Below, one piece after another: positions 1 through 11,082 of a DNA stretch of 37,954 nucleotides (positions are counted from its first letter, which is position 1; the number at the start of each line of letters is the position of its first letter). Both the position numbers and the translations under genes were made by a program. Under the pieces are notes generated by a model. That model was not told the origin of the DNA, made no database searches, and worked only from the letters and a program-made list of their open reading frames with translations. The DNA is from Chara braunii (lineage: Eukaryota > Streptophyta > Charophyceae > Charales > Characeae). The stretch is taken from the NCBI GenBank assembly GCA_003427395.1, contig BFEA01000190.1:2327593-2365546 (forward strand), in the 5' to 3' direction.

Positions 1-191
1 GCACACGTTGGTCAGGGCATGATTCTGCCACGAAAAAAAAAAAAAAAAACTTTATGTAGTTAGGATCACCGGATGGATATTATTCGGATTGCCCTAATGA
101 TCTCACTATCATGCTCTGACATTGAGGGTAATTGCCCATGCCGACATGAACATTAATGCACACGTTGGTCAGGGCATGATTCTGCCACGAA
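1..191. repeat. 34-bp direct duplication at the window start
   Basis: Bases 1-34 recur exactly at 158-191, giving a 157-bp period. The first copy runs straight into a poly-A stretch, while the second continues as ataagaaaaag. It could be a real tandem duplication or a contig-edge or gap-filling artefact. No gene is seen here. Confidence 0.7.
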
Positions 192-497
192 TAAGAAAAA
201 GATAGGTTTTGAACATAAGCAAACGACAAGTCATGAGCAGTGGTAGGTGCTCTCCGCTTGCGTGATAAGCCATTAGTCTTACTATTCCAGGAGTTGCTCA
301 AGGCGATGCAATGGAATCGAGAGAAAAGAAAGAAAGATGAAGTACATTTTTGAGTTAATAATCGTACGTTCATGATTAGTCGATCCACATCATGTGATTA
401 CATATAGGAATTTTGTGAGGGGGAACATCTTAGTTATTTTAGGCTCCCTTTGAACCGTCTGAGGTGCGACTCATGAATATGACATACGAGTTACGTT
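192..497. other. unassigned DNA
   Basis: No convincing coding frame, RNA gene or repeat structure is seen in this stretch. Confidence 0.4.
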
Positions 498-1000
498 TGT
501 ATGTTTTGATCAGTAGAACGATAACGGATACAAAGTCATCAAGACGTGTCAAGGGATCAACACTTATAGAGAGTTATATTGACATTGTTTTTTTGACAAT
601 TGTCCTCCTCATTATGAGGAATGTGGCTCAGAGTTTTTCTGTTATATCAAAGACAGAGAATAATAACTTTTGGCATATCGATTCTTCAAGTCAAGTATGT
701 TGAAACCGATTCAGCATCGCATTGATGTTCCTTACCATGTTGAATCGACCAAATATGAATGTGTGGATTTTATTTGGATTGTTTGTATCGCGACAATATT
801 GGTTGCCAACATATTTATTTTGTGATAACACTAAAAACTATCTTTTGGTATATGTCTTTGTTAACGTGAATGTTTTATTGTAATGATTTATTTTTGTGAG
901 TTATGTGTAAGGGACTAGAATCACTTATGAGTTTCACGTTTGGTTGAAACCATCCTAGTCGACTGGCGTTCATTTTGCACTTAGGAGATCAGCGTCGGGA
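498..1000 (+). repeat. element X, copy A (partial)
   Basis: This stretch aligns over its length with copy E (21831-22345). Shared landmarks are a start around gtagaacNNNaacggata, the block ttatgtgtaaggga at about 900, and the block ttggttgaaac followed by tcctagtcgac at about 942-963. After about 990 the similarity stops, so the 3' half found in the other copies is missing. No intact protein is encoded. It is a diverged interspersed repeat of unknown class. Confidence 0.7.
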
Positions 1001-1350
1001 CTGCAACCTGTAGGACCGCATTAAGACTCTGTGGGGAGTCTGCCCACCGATTGTGGGAGCTCTGCCGGAACTCATGAAAAGTTCTGGAGGCAGAGAACTA
1101 TCGGGTATACTTTTTTTATTTGTATGGACCCACTATACCTTTGTTTGACTATCCCCCTCTAGTTTGACTGTTGTATGCATGCGTTCCCCTATGACTTTGC
1201 ATTTATTTCATGACCCAATCTGACTAAATGGAAGGAATATGTGTGTAACGCTTAAGTTTCTTCTTATTTTGACTGAAAGAAAATTAAGGGATGAGCTGGG
1301 GAAGGTGAGAGGAAGGCAATTTTGCATGTAGTTGGCTGGGTCAAACAATG
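1001..1350. other. unassigned DNA
   Basis: Moderately AT-rich sequence between copy A and the hairpin array. I see no gene or repeat that I can support. Confidence 0.4.
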
Positions 1351-2505
1351 ATTGGGCATTGTTTCTAAGTTGAATGGCCAAGGGCTATGTTTATTTGGTT
1401 ATTTTATGAAGGACCGGACATTGTTTCTGAGCTGAATGATATGGTTGTTATGTTTATTTTTGAGGGTTTGCTTGACTGATCTTTGGAACGAAGCATTGTT
1501 TCTGAGTGAATGGTTTGGTCTGTCTGTCTCTTTTGGAGTTTTTGACTGAAATTGGATTGAAGAATTCAACTTCATGCTTTGAATGATTTAAGGATAGGTT
1601 GAACATTGTTTTTAAGTTGAATGACTCAGCCTTTTGTTTTATTTTTTAGGGAGGATCTCTGGTCTAAGGCTAAGCATTGTTTCTAAGATGAATGGTTTAG
1701 CCTGAAAACCACGTACATAAGTATAAACTGAGTATAACAGAAAATAACTTATTTATAATTGCATATGAGCTGACAGTTGGACATTGTTTCTAAGCTGAAT
1801 GGTCCAGTGTTAAGCCATATAAGTAAGAAGAGAAGGAAAACCACATAATATAATTGGAAGTAATCTGGACAAGATGAGCATTGTTTCTAAGCTCAATGGA
1901 TCAGTCCCCTGCCCATATTTTCAATTCTTTTTGAAAACAAAGTCAAAAATTATTAAACTTTGGATCTACGTAGCACCGTGTTCGCGTTCGGAGGAGAACG
2001 AGAACATGTTCGCCCGAACGTGAACAAGCGCCAAAAACCATTCTAACGCGAACATAAAAAAAAAAAAAAAAAAAAAAAAATCTCAAAAAGTTTTGAAAAA
2101 AATATATGTTATGTAAAATAACAAAACAAGCAACTTTTGCCTTGGAGTCATGTTCAAATTCTGAGTCAATCATGAGGTAAAAATAGAAAACCGAAACAAA
2201 AAAATATACATATATATATATATTTTTACGAAAAAAAATATGTTCACGACATGTTCGCATGAACATGTTCGCGACCTGTTCGCGCGAACGCGCGAACACG
2301 TTCGCACGAACATGGAGGTGTGCGAACACGTTCACCGTGCTACGCATCTTTGGATATTAAACAGTTTATGACGACTAAACATTGTTTCTAAGCTGAATGG
2401 TTTAAACATATGCCCAAAGAAGAGAAAAGTAGTTGTGCAACCTATTCGTGCATATCCTAAGGTATGCTAGACATTGTTTCTAAGTTGAATTGTTTAGCAC
2501 CATGC
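1351..2505 (+). repeat. array of nine hairpin units with a constant core
   Basis: A core close to CATTGTTTCTAAGCTGAATG occurs nine times. The CATT positions are 1357, 1419, 1494, 1604, 1675, 1782, 1879, 2380 and 2472. CATT pairs with AATG across a loop of about 12 nt. The flanks differ between units yet stay mostly complementary within a unit: AGGCTAA with TTAGCCT at 1667, GCTAG with TTTAGC at 2466, TTGG with CCAA at 1352. When the inserted MITE is removed, spacing is 62-111 bp. I do not recognise the family. It could be a structured RNA array or a mobile hairpin element. Confidence 0.75.
1966..2347. mobile_element. hAT-type MITE inserted in the hairpin array
   Basis: A 382-bp element with imperfect terminal inverted repeats of about 26 bp. 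The left end contains ACGTAGCACCGTG and the right end, read in reverse, GCGTAGCACGGTG. It is flanked by an exact 8-bp target duplication CTTTGGAT at 1958-1965 and 2348-2355. Eight-base duplications are the hAT signature. Subterminal gttcgcgcgaac-like motifs repeat several times, as is usual for transposase-binding regions. The interior is poly-A and (TA)n with no transposase, so it is non-autonomous. Confidence 0.85.
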
Positions 2506-2780
2506 TGGATGTAAGTTGGGTATAAGGGATAAATCATATGAGGGTTCCATGAAATATTCTATGAGGATTTAACTTGGGGAATGGTGAGAGTACTTACCAA
2601 TGTGGTTTGGCCTTGCATGTGACTGAGTGAGATCACTACTTAGTTTGAGTTTCAGTCTGATAGGTAGTTGCTTTAGTTGCTCGCCACGTGCTAGAGCTAT
2701 AAGAGTTGGTTTCAATTCCTGCATTTTATGATAGATTTATTTTACTTAGGTCAATTTTTGCATTTTCTGGGATCTTTTCT
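2506..2780. other. unassigned DNA
   Basis: AT-rich spacer between the hairpin array and the 122-bp tandem repeat. No feature is seen. Confidence 0.4.
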
Positions 2781-3355
2781 TATACTTGGTCTTGTATAAA
2801 TTTTGGTAAGTTACTTTCTCTACGGAAAGCGCTGCCGAAATTTCTATAAACCTAGGGAGTTAGTCAAATCTTGATTTTTCAAAGTTCAGCTTGTCTAACT
2901 TTTATATATGACTTAGTAAAAATTTGAAAAGTTTCATTTTTCAAAGGCAGTGTTGCCCAATTTTTTACTAATTCAGGAAGTTAGACAAAATTGGACTTCG
3001 AAAAGTCAATGTCATTTCTAGATTATGAACTTAGCCTTGTATAAATCTTGGTAAACAACTTTCTCTACGGAAAGCGGTGTCGAAATTTCTATGAATCTAA
3101 GAAGTTAGTTAAACTTTGTCATGATTAAACTCAAGTCTTATGTTTGAGTTCATACTTGACTTAGTATAAATATGATAAGTCTACCTTTCTAAAGGAAATG
3201 TTGCCCAAATTTTTACTAATTCGGATAGTTAAACAAAATTTGGCTTTCCAAAATTAGATATTGTTTCAGTTCTCATATTTAAGTTAGTATAAATTTGGAA
3301 AAGACACCTTTCCTACGAGAAGCGCTGCCAAAATTTTCTCAGTTTAGTTATATTA
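2781..3355 (+). repeat. minisatellite, about 4.6 units of ~122 bp
   Basis: Five diverged units each carry the order: ttagtataaat-type start, then ggaaagcGCTGCCGAAATTTct core, then gaagttagtcaaa block. Cores fall near 2830, 2950, 3072, 3197 and 3322. Units 1, 3 and 5 carry acggaaagcg-like cores and units 2 and 4 carry aaggcagtg/aaggaaatg-like cores, which suggests a higher-order dimer. No frame stays open across the array. Confidence 0.8.
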
Positions 3356-4684
3356 TATTTTGACACGTGGAGATTCTAGCAATCCACCCTGAAGAGGGGA
3401 GACTCTGTCAAACGTCTACCCTTTTTCTTTGGACACTGACTTAGGGGTAGGCTTAGACATAGTTGACAGACAACTTTGATTAAAAATGTGTTATGGAGAT
3501 TCATTCCCCATACACTGATGATTTAGCTTGGGCGTTGACCTGTTTCATGATACAGGTCCCTTTGATCGTTCTGAATCAAGATTTGGATTAGTTCAACTTG
3601 ATCCAACAAGGATCATCATCTGTTATCATTGATAATAAGTCGGTTGTCGTTTCGTCGGTCTACGACTCAACTTCAATCCATTATTGTTACCCAACCTAAA
3701 AGGCTTTAGCCCTGATGGTTTCTATTGTTTTATTAAGGTTTTCACCCATACTTTTATTGAATGTTCATTTAACGAAGGTACTTAGTATTTATTTTGGAAG
3801 GTTGAACAAAAGTTGGGGTTTGCATGACTAAAGCAAGGGGTATGAGTATAGAGAATGGTTGAAGTTGACCTCGTGTAGTGTATGCATTTTTTGTTGATTC
3901 TTTGATGTGATTACATGTATGTTTTATGGTTCGGACTTTGAAATTGACTGTCTGCGATTTCATACATATATATGGCTGAGAGGAGTCTCACTGTGATTGT
4001 GAGAAGTTATCGTCACATATTTATTCTCTTTATATATATACGTACATAACTATGTTTGTGTACTCACGTGGCCTAAAGAGCCCATGCCTAAGGGTTTAAT
4101 TGGGGCTGAGATTGAGGGAGGAAAGGAGACTCCCTTCCTTTAACGTTTTTGCTTTTTAAAAATTTATTAGTCGGATGTTGGTCCTGGGTCTAGATTCGAG
4201 GTCCTTGTCCAGGACATCCCAAGTCCTAGACTCCGCGCGGAAGGGATCACCCCCCGCGCAAAGCCTATTTGCCTTGCCCACGGGGACACTCAGCTTAAGG
4301 GCCGAAGGTATCGTAAGGGCCTAACGGTTGTTCCCTTAGCCGTGCAATATGGTGAAGAGGTCCACCCTCACGATACTTCGAGATTGACACTTGAGTGTTA
4401 TAAGCGGTACTCGGATCCACGAGGAACCGCTTGATTATGAGCACTACATAGTATGCCATCATTGCGACTGCTTGCATATTCATGCATTGCTAGTTAATAT
4501 GGGAAGACTCCGCGTCCGCGCAGTTTTATACTAAGTTTCGCTCACGTCGCCTATCTGATTTTCCGCGTCGGAAGGTTAAGTGTAACGCATGGTGAGTGAG
4601 ATGCGTCCTAGTCGACCGACGACGAGTCGCGCTTGGGACTTCAGCCCCCTAGTGCGTCGGTTCACGTGCGGGTTCGATAGAGGA
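3356..4684. other. unassigned DNA
   Basis: About 1.3 kb without a supportable gene. Short frames on both strands have no recognisable motif. A few short inverted repeats occur, for example GTCCTtgtccAGGAC at 4201-4215. Sequence at 4685-4730 reads, on the minus strand, like 25445-25490 (shared GTTCGTTGTAGCA then AGGGGGTACGCA), so part of this stretch may belong to another dispersed repeat. Confidence 0.4.
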
Positions 4685-7110
4685 GTAAGACTATGCGTAC
4701 CCCCTATGCTACAACGAACAAAAAACGCCCTCGGCAGGTCCACCTCTGCGATCGCAACTGATTAACTTTCGTACTGTGGAAGGTGTTGTCGAAATTGCGG
4801 CACAATTGCAACATTGTTTTAGATAGGAAGGTACTGTCGAAATTGTGGCACGACTGCAACGTTATTGTTTTGTGGGAAAGTGTTGTTGAATTTGCTGCAC
4901 GACTGCGATACAGTTCTTCAAGTTGGGGGGGATGCATGCGGGTGAGGCGACAACGATTGAGACACACTATCGAGCGCAACGGCTCCCGCCTTCTTCGCAA
5001 AGGCGAGAACCCTCCCCGCCATGTTACGCATGAGTAAAACACTACAAAAACTCAGACAACTCTGAAACGACGTAAAGTATCCCGCGAGTCGCCGAGACGG
5101 TCGCGGTCACGTCGTCCCTTCGCCACTCTAACTGGGTGCGTGAACTGTACATCCCGCGGTCCCCTACGACAAGATAGGTTCCCTGCGGGGCATAAGCTTT
5201 CCTTCCCTAAGGGTTTTCACCACCCTTAGGGGCGTATCCCTACCGAGCTACTAACGCACGTGCGAAAGCTTTTAAATGCAATTGCAAAGGTAGGTCAGCC
5301 GAGGGCGTTTGTTCGTTCGTTGTAATATACATTCGCTTGGTTAACGTCAAGTGGACCCGAGCGTCGTTCGTTCCTAGGGCGTTGATCTCCTAGGTACGAA
5401 GCAAACGTCGGTCGACGAGGACGGTTTCAACGAAGCGTGAAACCCACAACTTGACCCTAATCCCTTAGACACACAGTCAAACGAAAATTATAACAACTAC
5501 ACATATGATTATATCAAAACGAGTCGATCGTAGTCGACATGAATATATATCCAATCTGAAATGATAACTAAAAAAAATTGAATCGTCATATGAAACATCC
5601 AATAATACAATATCAAAATAAACCCTGACCACCTCAGGTCGAACGCCACAGAACAATCATACAACCGCCAATGAGGAGTTGGTTATTGACAATAATCTTG
5701 ATGCAACCGACAAGGTAGTCGGACCATTTCAGTTTTGACTTGATGAAACGCGCCGCCAAAGTCACTCATTCTCACCTACCATCGATGTCAGATTCGACAC
5801 GCACACCTGTCCCATACATTCATAATCTTCTTGGGTGACAGGTTATTTTGCAGATGATTCTTGATTAGGGGCATTGCTTAAAGTGTTGCATGCCTCTTCC
5901 TCTAGGAAGTGGTCTGAGGTACTTCTCCTCCTCGCCCGAGTATAAGACTCGGATATCAGAAGTTGGGTCGTCTCCACCGAATCGGCAAAGTACACCCCCA
6001 TAGAGCAGTTCACTCTGGACCGATAACAGGGTCGGTTCCTAAAGCAACGAACCCTCGCCTCAAATGCTTCCTAAAGATAGAGGATGTGTCCACTGCAAGT
6101 ATCTTTCAATTATTTTTATATCTCCCGAGTTCAGGGTAGCTTTGACGAAAAGAAATCAGAGGGGATAAAGACTGAGAATCATTTGGACAGGTACAGGTAG
6201 ATAAGGTCATTCGGGATAGAACGGGTCAATCCTAGGGAAAAGACTAAGTCCGTTTGACCTTATTCTGCTTAATTTCAATCGAATTCATTTTACAACACAC
6301 GCAGAATAACCTTCATCAAAACAACAAGTCATTTTTACAAGTAGACAGACTGAAAGGTAGAAAGAAAACAATCTTTTGCATCAGCCCATGTGAACACAAT
6401 CAACCTCCTTTGCAAGCATTCTTCTACCTACCTGCACATTATGCAAAGAAAACAAGTTCAAGTGAAAACCAGTGCAATCCTATACTCGAGTCGGACCTCA
6501 CCATTCACATGCAAACACACATTTCCTTTGCCTTTTCAATTAACATTCGATTGAACAGGGTCCAGCAAAGTGTGGGTTCACACAGGTGTGAAGAGAAATT
6601 TGAGTCATTCTACTGACTGACTGACCTTGAGTGAAGTTTAATCCGACTCACTCAAGAAAGCCTGAGTAATGCCTTAATAAAAAGAGAATGATCGCCGCTG
6701 AATATGAAATAAGCGTGGCTCATATGAAACTGTGTGGCTCACAAATCCACAAGTTGTGACCTTTCTCATGAATCAAGATCCGTGTCCTTTTCCAAGTGTT
6801 CGATCACACCAAGGTCGGGTCCACTGCGATGTCTGAATGAGATAACCCTCAAAGAGGGTGCTCCCATTATCAATCTGAAGTTATTTCAACGTACCGTGCC
6901 GTCCTAACACAGTCTCAATTGCACCTTGACCACCAACGATACTTACCAACGATACTTCCCAACCAACCGCAAGTCCACGCCACCTCTAAGCACCACGTCC
7001 GCTCATAATAACCACACCAATATGCCGGTCATGATCTCAAAACTCAGTTTCATCTAGTCCCAAAATGGTCCCAGACGGTCCCATGCTACCGCCACAGCAC
7101 TGGATGGTCC
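4685..7110 (-). repeat. element X, copy B (long)
   Basis: The longest copy of element X with copy F (29700-31770), which is in the opposite orientation. Landmarks on the plus strand include catggcgggg at about 5020 (reverse), gtatccctaccgagctac at 5226, ctcctaggtacgaag at 5387, gaggggcattgc at about 5870, ctaggaagtggtc at 5905, and gtgggttcacacagg with ctcactcaagaaag at 6570-6660. The same blocks occur inverted in copy F. No gag, pol or transposase can be read. It carries the uninterrupted version of the site where the hAT element sits in copy C. Confidence 0.75.
4776..4925 (+). repeat. three-unit 49-bp minisatellite
   Basis: Three consecutive units share ggaaggtgttgtcgaaattg and then cggcac..actgcaac. 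Cores start near 4781, 4830 and 4880. The core TGtCGAAATTGcGGCA is itself a small inverted repeat and resembles the cores of the arrays at 2.8, 7.7 and 26.5 kb. Confidence 0.7.
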
Positions 7111-7629
7111 CTAACTCAAATCCCGCTTGCACTGTGCGCCGCAAAAAAAAATACAGGTGGCCCTAATCCAAAGCGTCTGTGTCGCGAGCCCCCCCCAAAA
7201 AAAAAGATGTCCTTCCGACGCAAATTGCAAACGCTGCAACTCCAATAGTCAGCGCCTCGTGCACTCACTCTGCGATCTCTTCATGCCGCCGGCCCATGCA
7301 ACACTGTCACACAGTCCCAACCATGCACCAACGCCAACCCAATCTCTACACTATGCTGAAAGCATTGCACACCTCAAAAATTTAAGAGTGGAATTACCAC
7401 CCGCCGTTGTTGTTAAAAAGGATACCATGGTCGTCCAATCGCACCACGACATGCTCAGACACCACTGCCTGTCCATCTTCCATGCCACATTGGAATCCAC
7501 TATAGCCGCCACGCTCCACAAAAAAAATAATGGCAGAATTACTGCTCGCCGTGCCATTAAAACCGGTACCACGTGCGGCATCACCGCCTAATCACACACT
7601 TAAACAAAAACGGCTCCACCGCACTGCAA
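7111..7629. other. unassigned A- and C-rich DNA
   Basis: Low-complexity A/C-rich sequence with homopolymer runs such as ccccccc at 7189 and poly-A. Overlapping frames on both strands reach 154 codons but show no domain, and codon content looks random. I do not call a gene here. Confidence 0.4.
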
Positions 7630-7948
7630 AATTTCGGCAGCACTGTCGTCGTTGCCGTGCCTCCAAACGGAGAGTATCTCCCTATAGGGAGACCTTGATG
7701 CCACCACGCTATTAGTTCGGCACCCCCCCCCCCGCAAAGTGCGACTGTCGCCACCGCCATGAAAAATCGGCAGCGCTTTCGCACCACTGCCGTTAGAACC
7801 AGTGCCGCCACCACAAAAATCCGGCAGCGCTTCCGTGTTACTGCCAAAAAAAATCACAGCTGCCACCGAAAAATTCGGCAGCGCTCCCGCAATACATTAA
7901 CAAAAACTGTCGTCGCCACAAAAACCGCGCAGCATCTCCCCAGCACTT
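7630..7948 (-). repeat. ~53-bp minisatellite with hairpin core
   Basis: Repeats of aaaaatCGGCAGCGCTttcg on the plus strand occur at about 7634, 7762, 7817, 7868 and 7918. The best unit at 7859-7882 folds as GCTGC with GCAGC around CGAA with TTCG. A 16-bp perfect palindrome TCTCCCTATAGGGAGA lies inside at 7677-7692. On the minus strand the core reads GCGCTGCCGAATTTTT, close to the 2.8-kb array. Confidence 0.65.
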
Positions 7949-8760
7949 CATAAAGTGAAGTGGTGGCTATAGCTGCCTCCACTCCACGCCCACTGCAGAC
8001 CCTCACTCTCCACTTTCTCTCGACTCTCTACTTCAGCCAACAGCTTCTCCTCCAGCAGTCAGCACTCACTCAAGTGGAATGCCAGCAACATCAACCACGA
8101 ATGAATGCTGGTTGGCTGGCTACTGGTTTCTTTTATAGCCAACCGAGAGCTGAGGGCAACAGCTTTGCCCTCAGCCAAAACTCGGATCCGAGTCAGGGTC
8201 TGGCCCTTGATCTTAGACAAGATCAAGGGCTGAAAATCTTGATGTTCCCCTAGGGGAACCAAGTTCCAGGTCATGTTGATGCATCTGGTCGTCACCTCCG
8301 GCCAGACGCAGCCAAAAAAAGTTTGTATTAAGCCATATCTTGCAGACTGTTGAACTCAACAGTCAGTTGTCTCATCAGGGTCCAGATGCTTCTGCCCTTG
8401 CATCTGCTCCGACGTTGAGACCAAATCCACGATGTCTTTTTTTTTTTTTTCTCTTTCCCCCCCTTTCCTCAGTCATTTCACGGGGCAGACTAGAGTCAGG
8501 TTCAATAAACCTTCTATTTTATGCGTTCGTACCTAGGCGACTAAGGCGCTAGGTTCAAGCGCACCAAAACTCTGCTTGCCTGTTTTCGAACCCAACAGGC
8601 GTAGAGAAACGATGTCAGGACGAGGGGAGGAAAACCCATTCAAAAAAGAAGAAAAACAAAAAAAATCTTAAAAAATAATAATAAAAAAAAAACAACACAC
8701 ACAAAAAAAACAACTTACCTATGTAACGTGCCCGTCCGAAATGACAGCGCCACTTCAAGC

Positions 8761-8806
8761 AACTGCTTGAAGTTACAACAGTCAACTGCTTGAAGTTACA
8801 GCAGTG
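8761..8806 (+). repeat. two-unit 23-bp tandem duplication
   Basis: aactgcttgaagttacaaca is followed at once by a second copy differing at one or two bases (acagca). It lies next to the 10-bp hairpin at 8752-8773. Confidence 0.7.
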
Positions 8807-8940
8807 CATAGCAGAGAAAGGGGGACTTGAAAGGAGCGCGGAGGCGTATATTTCCCTATTATAGCGGGAGATTCATTCAATTTTGCTCGTCCTATCCATG
8901 GGGCAATCGCGTGGGGCCGACCAACTGGTTGTTTTTTTTT

Positions 8941-8945
<5 letters not shown>

Positions 8946-9006
<61 letters not shown>
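8946..9006 (+). repeat. (CT)n microsatellite
   Basis: Near-uninterrupted CT dinucleotides preceded by a T tract. Serine/leucine or arginine/glutamate frames across it are translation of the repeat. Confidence 0.97.
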
Positions 9007-9956
9007 CCCACAAATGTATAGTTCCTCTTTATAGGGGAAAACTCATTCGAATTATCCCTATAGCAGCTGCAGGAACCAGCCCGTTCGTTTTTGATAAACC
9101 ACGAAAAGAAAAACAAAAATCTAAAGAAGAAAAAACCCAAAAAAAAATCTAAAAACAAATCTAAAAAATCTACAGTGCACTGGGGCTGAAGCGCCCCAGT
9201 CACTTCTTATGGCGCCAAGTGGTGCTTTGCCTATAGTTCATTTATTTTTTTTTCTTCTAATTCCCGTTGGCTTATGCCAACGGTCTTGTCACGTTCGTGG
9301 GCTCACCCACGAACTGTTGAAATACGGACCTGAGTTCGATCCCTACCGGGATCAAAAAAAAAAAAATTGGCCCATTTCTCGATTTATGCGTGTCATCCTT
9401 GCGCAGGGTCATGCAGACCTAGGGCGCAACTGCTTTCAGTCGCGCGATCTCGATGATCACACGACCAAAATTGGCCGCGCCATACTGCTCCGAGATCGGG
9501 CTATTCTGAGAAAAGGAGCTAGCCCAATCTCGGTATGTCGGGTTAGATGTCTGCGTTTGCGGCATGTGAGCTTGAGGTCATACCGACTAGGCTAGCTCCT
9601 ACTACGAAAGCAGTAGGAGCAGGTCCTCTATATGAGGAGCTCCGCCCAGTCACCCTTCCTGCTTGTGGTTCAGCAGGCCTCGCCTGTCTGAGGCCTAACA
9701 GGCCTTGCTTGCAGGCCCTTGTCCTGCCGGTTGGCTGCGTGACCGCCGGCTTGATTGGTCACCCAACAGGGCAGGCCTCAGCAGCGGTTTGACGGCCCCT
9801 CGGCTCGAAGTCAAACCCCGCGCCCCCCCCCCAAAAAAACTCCTTATTCCTCCCACGTCACGGCCCCCAACCCGGCGCATCCATCTTTTTAGCCTACTTC
9901 AAGTTAGACCCTGAATCGCGCGGCTGCTAAGCCATGCGACATTATTTAGGTCGAAT

Positions 9957-10116
9957 AGGTTTAGCTCTACCACTTCCATGCCCGCACGCCTATGCGGCTT
10001 CGACAAGAGCGGAGCACTACCAACTACTATCGTCAGGTCAGGTTTATCTCTACCACTTCCATGCCCACACGCCTATGCGGCTTCGACAAGAGCAGAGTAC
10101 TGCCAACTACTATCGT
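9957..10116 (+). repeat. tandem duplication of 83 bp
   Basis: aggtttagctctaccact at 9957 recurs as aggtttatctctaccact at 10040. Similarity continues through gcctatgcggcttcgacaag and ends near actactatcgt. The two units differ at only a few bases, so the duplication is recent relative to the rest. Confidence 0.9.
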
Positions 10117-10304
10117 TATACTCGGACACCACAAACGTCCGGACTAAAACTCGAAAACTTTTAATCTCTCAATCATAGGTCAGGTTTGAATAGACTTTTG
10201 GCAAACGTCAGTCTCATCAAGTCTTTCAATTCACGAAAGAGTCGGACAACGTCCGACGTTGAAAACCCCCGACAACTACCCTTGTCAGGGTATTTGCCCC
10301 GACA

Positions 10305-10494
10305 ACGTGGCATCGGTGGTTTTGACATCCGGGACTGCCATTATGTTTTTTTTTTTTTTTTGAGACATATGGTGCAAGTGCTTTGGTGTTTTTAACTCGC
10401 TCTGTGTTGTGGACGATAGGGTGAATTGTCCGAGACCGTTTAGGATCAACTTGAGGTTGGGATGCAAGTGATTGGGGTAGCCGCCTTGTGTCGT
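10305..10494. other. unassigned DNA
   Basis: Short spacer with a T15 tract at about 10346. No feature is seen. On the minus strand a TGTCGGGGCAAATACCCT end at 10304 resembles the first bases of the LTRs described below. Confidence 0.35.
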
Positions 10495-11082
10495 TTGCTC
10501 GTTCACTGCAACATAGGTACGCTTGGTTAAAACGTCAACTCGACCCGGCCGTAGTTCGCTCCTTAGGGCGCTGATCTCCTAAGTACGAAGCGCACGTTGA
10601 TCAACTAGGATGGTTTCAACCAAGCTTAAAACCCACAACTCAATGCTAATCCCTTGAACACATAACTCGAAAAGAAAGTTACAATAATAAAATATAATTA
10701 CATCAAGACGAAACAACTGTAGTCAATAGAAATGTTCATCCGAATTCAACACGAGTTGAAACAATAACTGAATGCAAGGACATCATATCATAAAGCCAAT
10801 TACACAAAATAAAAATCAACCACCTCGGGTCGAACTCAATAAGTAAAGTACTATATTGAACCGCCAACAAGAAGTTGTCTTCGACAATAACCTCGATGCA
10901 ACTGACAAGGTAGTCGGTCTGCCTCACTTTTGACTTGATGTGAAATGTTGTCAAAGTCATCCACTCCACCCTACTACCGACCTAAGATTAGTTATATACT
11001 CCTGTCATCACTCGTCTCCATCCGTTTTAGTCTACTTTGATAACAGGTTGCTTTGCGGATGATTCTTGATCAGGTGCATTAC
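10495..11082 (-). repeat. element X, copy C, outer part
   Basis: Reverse-complement match to copy D (about 20880-21465), including ctaagtacgaagcgcacgtt at 10586 and gttgctttgcggatgatt at 11047. It is cut at 11082 by the hAT-like insertion and resumes at 20511. Its outer end at about 10494 is truncated relative to copy D. Confidence 0.85.

Larger units (their letters stand above)
8100..10304. repeat. belt dense in perfect short inverted repeats
   Basis: More than fifteen exact or near-exact hairpins occur in 2.2 kb. Examples with arm positions: 8149-8159 with 8165-8175 (11 bp), 8203-8214 with 8219-8230 (12 bp), palindromes 8180-8193 and 8244-8259, 8345-8353 with 8356-8364, 8752-8761 with 8764-8773, 9179-9186 with 9193-9200, 9293-9301 with 9306-9314, 9490-9503 with 9520-9533 (one mismatch), 9595-9603 with 9612-9620, 10241-10247 with 10251-10257, 10277-10282 with 10287-10292. 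Loops are mostly 2-10 nt. No coding region is convincing. Confidence 0.75.

Noticed and set aside
1351-2505. CRISPR array or integron attC array
   Set aside because: The repeats are imperfect hairpins with variable spacing, sit in eukaryotic repeat DNA, and have no cas or integrase gene nearby. The attC likeness (variable stem, conserved core) is only formal.
4704-5042. Conserved CVTWxGGFSP peptide in element X copies as a coding signal
   Set aside because: The peptide comes from a conserved DNA block (acatggtcgggagggttctc). The frame is not maintained beyond it in other copies.
7127-7591. 154-codon frame as a gene
   Set aside because: It lies in A/C-rich low-complexity DNA, overlaps other frames on both strands, and shows no domain.
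9330-9355. tRNA-like gagttcgatccc box B
   Set aside because: It is part of a GATCCC/GGGATC hairpin and no tRNA fold surrounds it.
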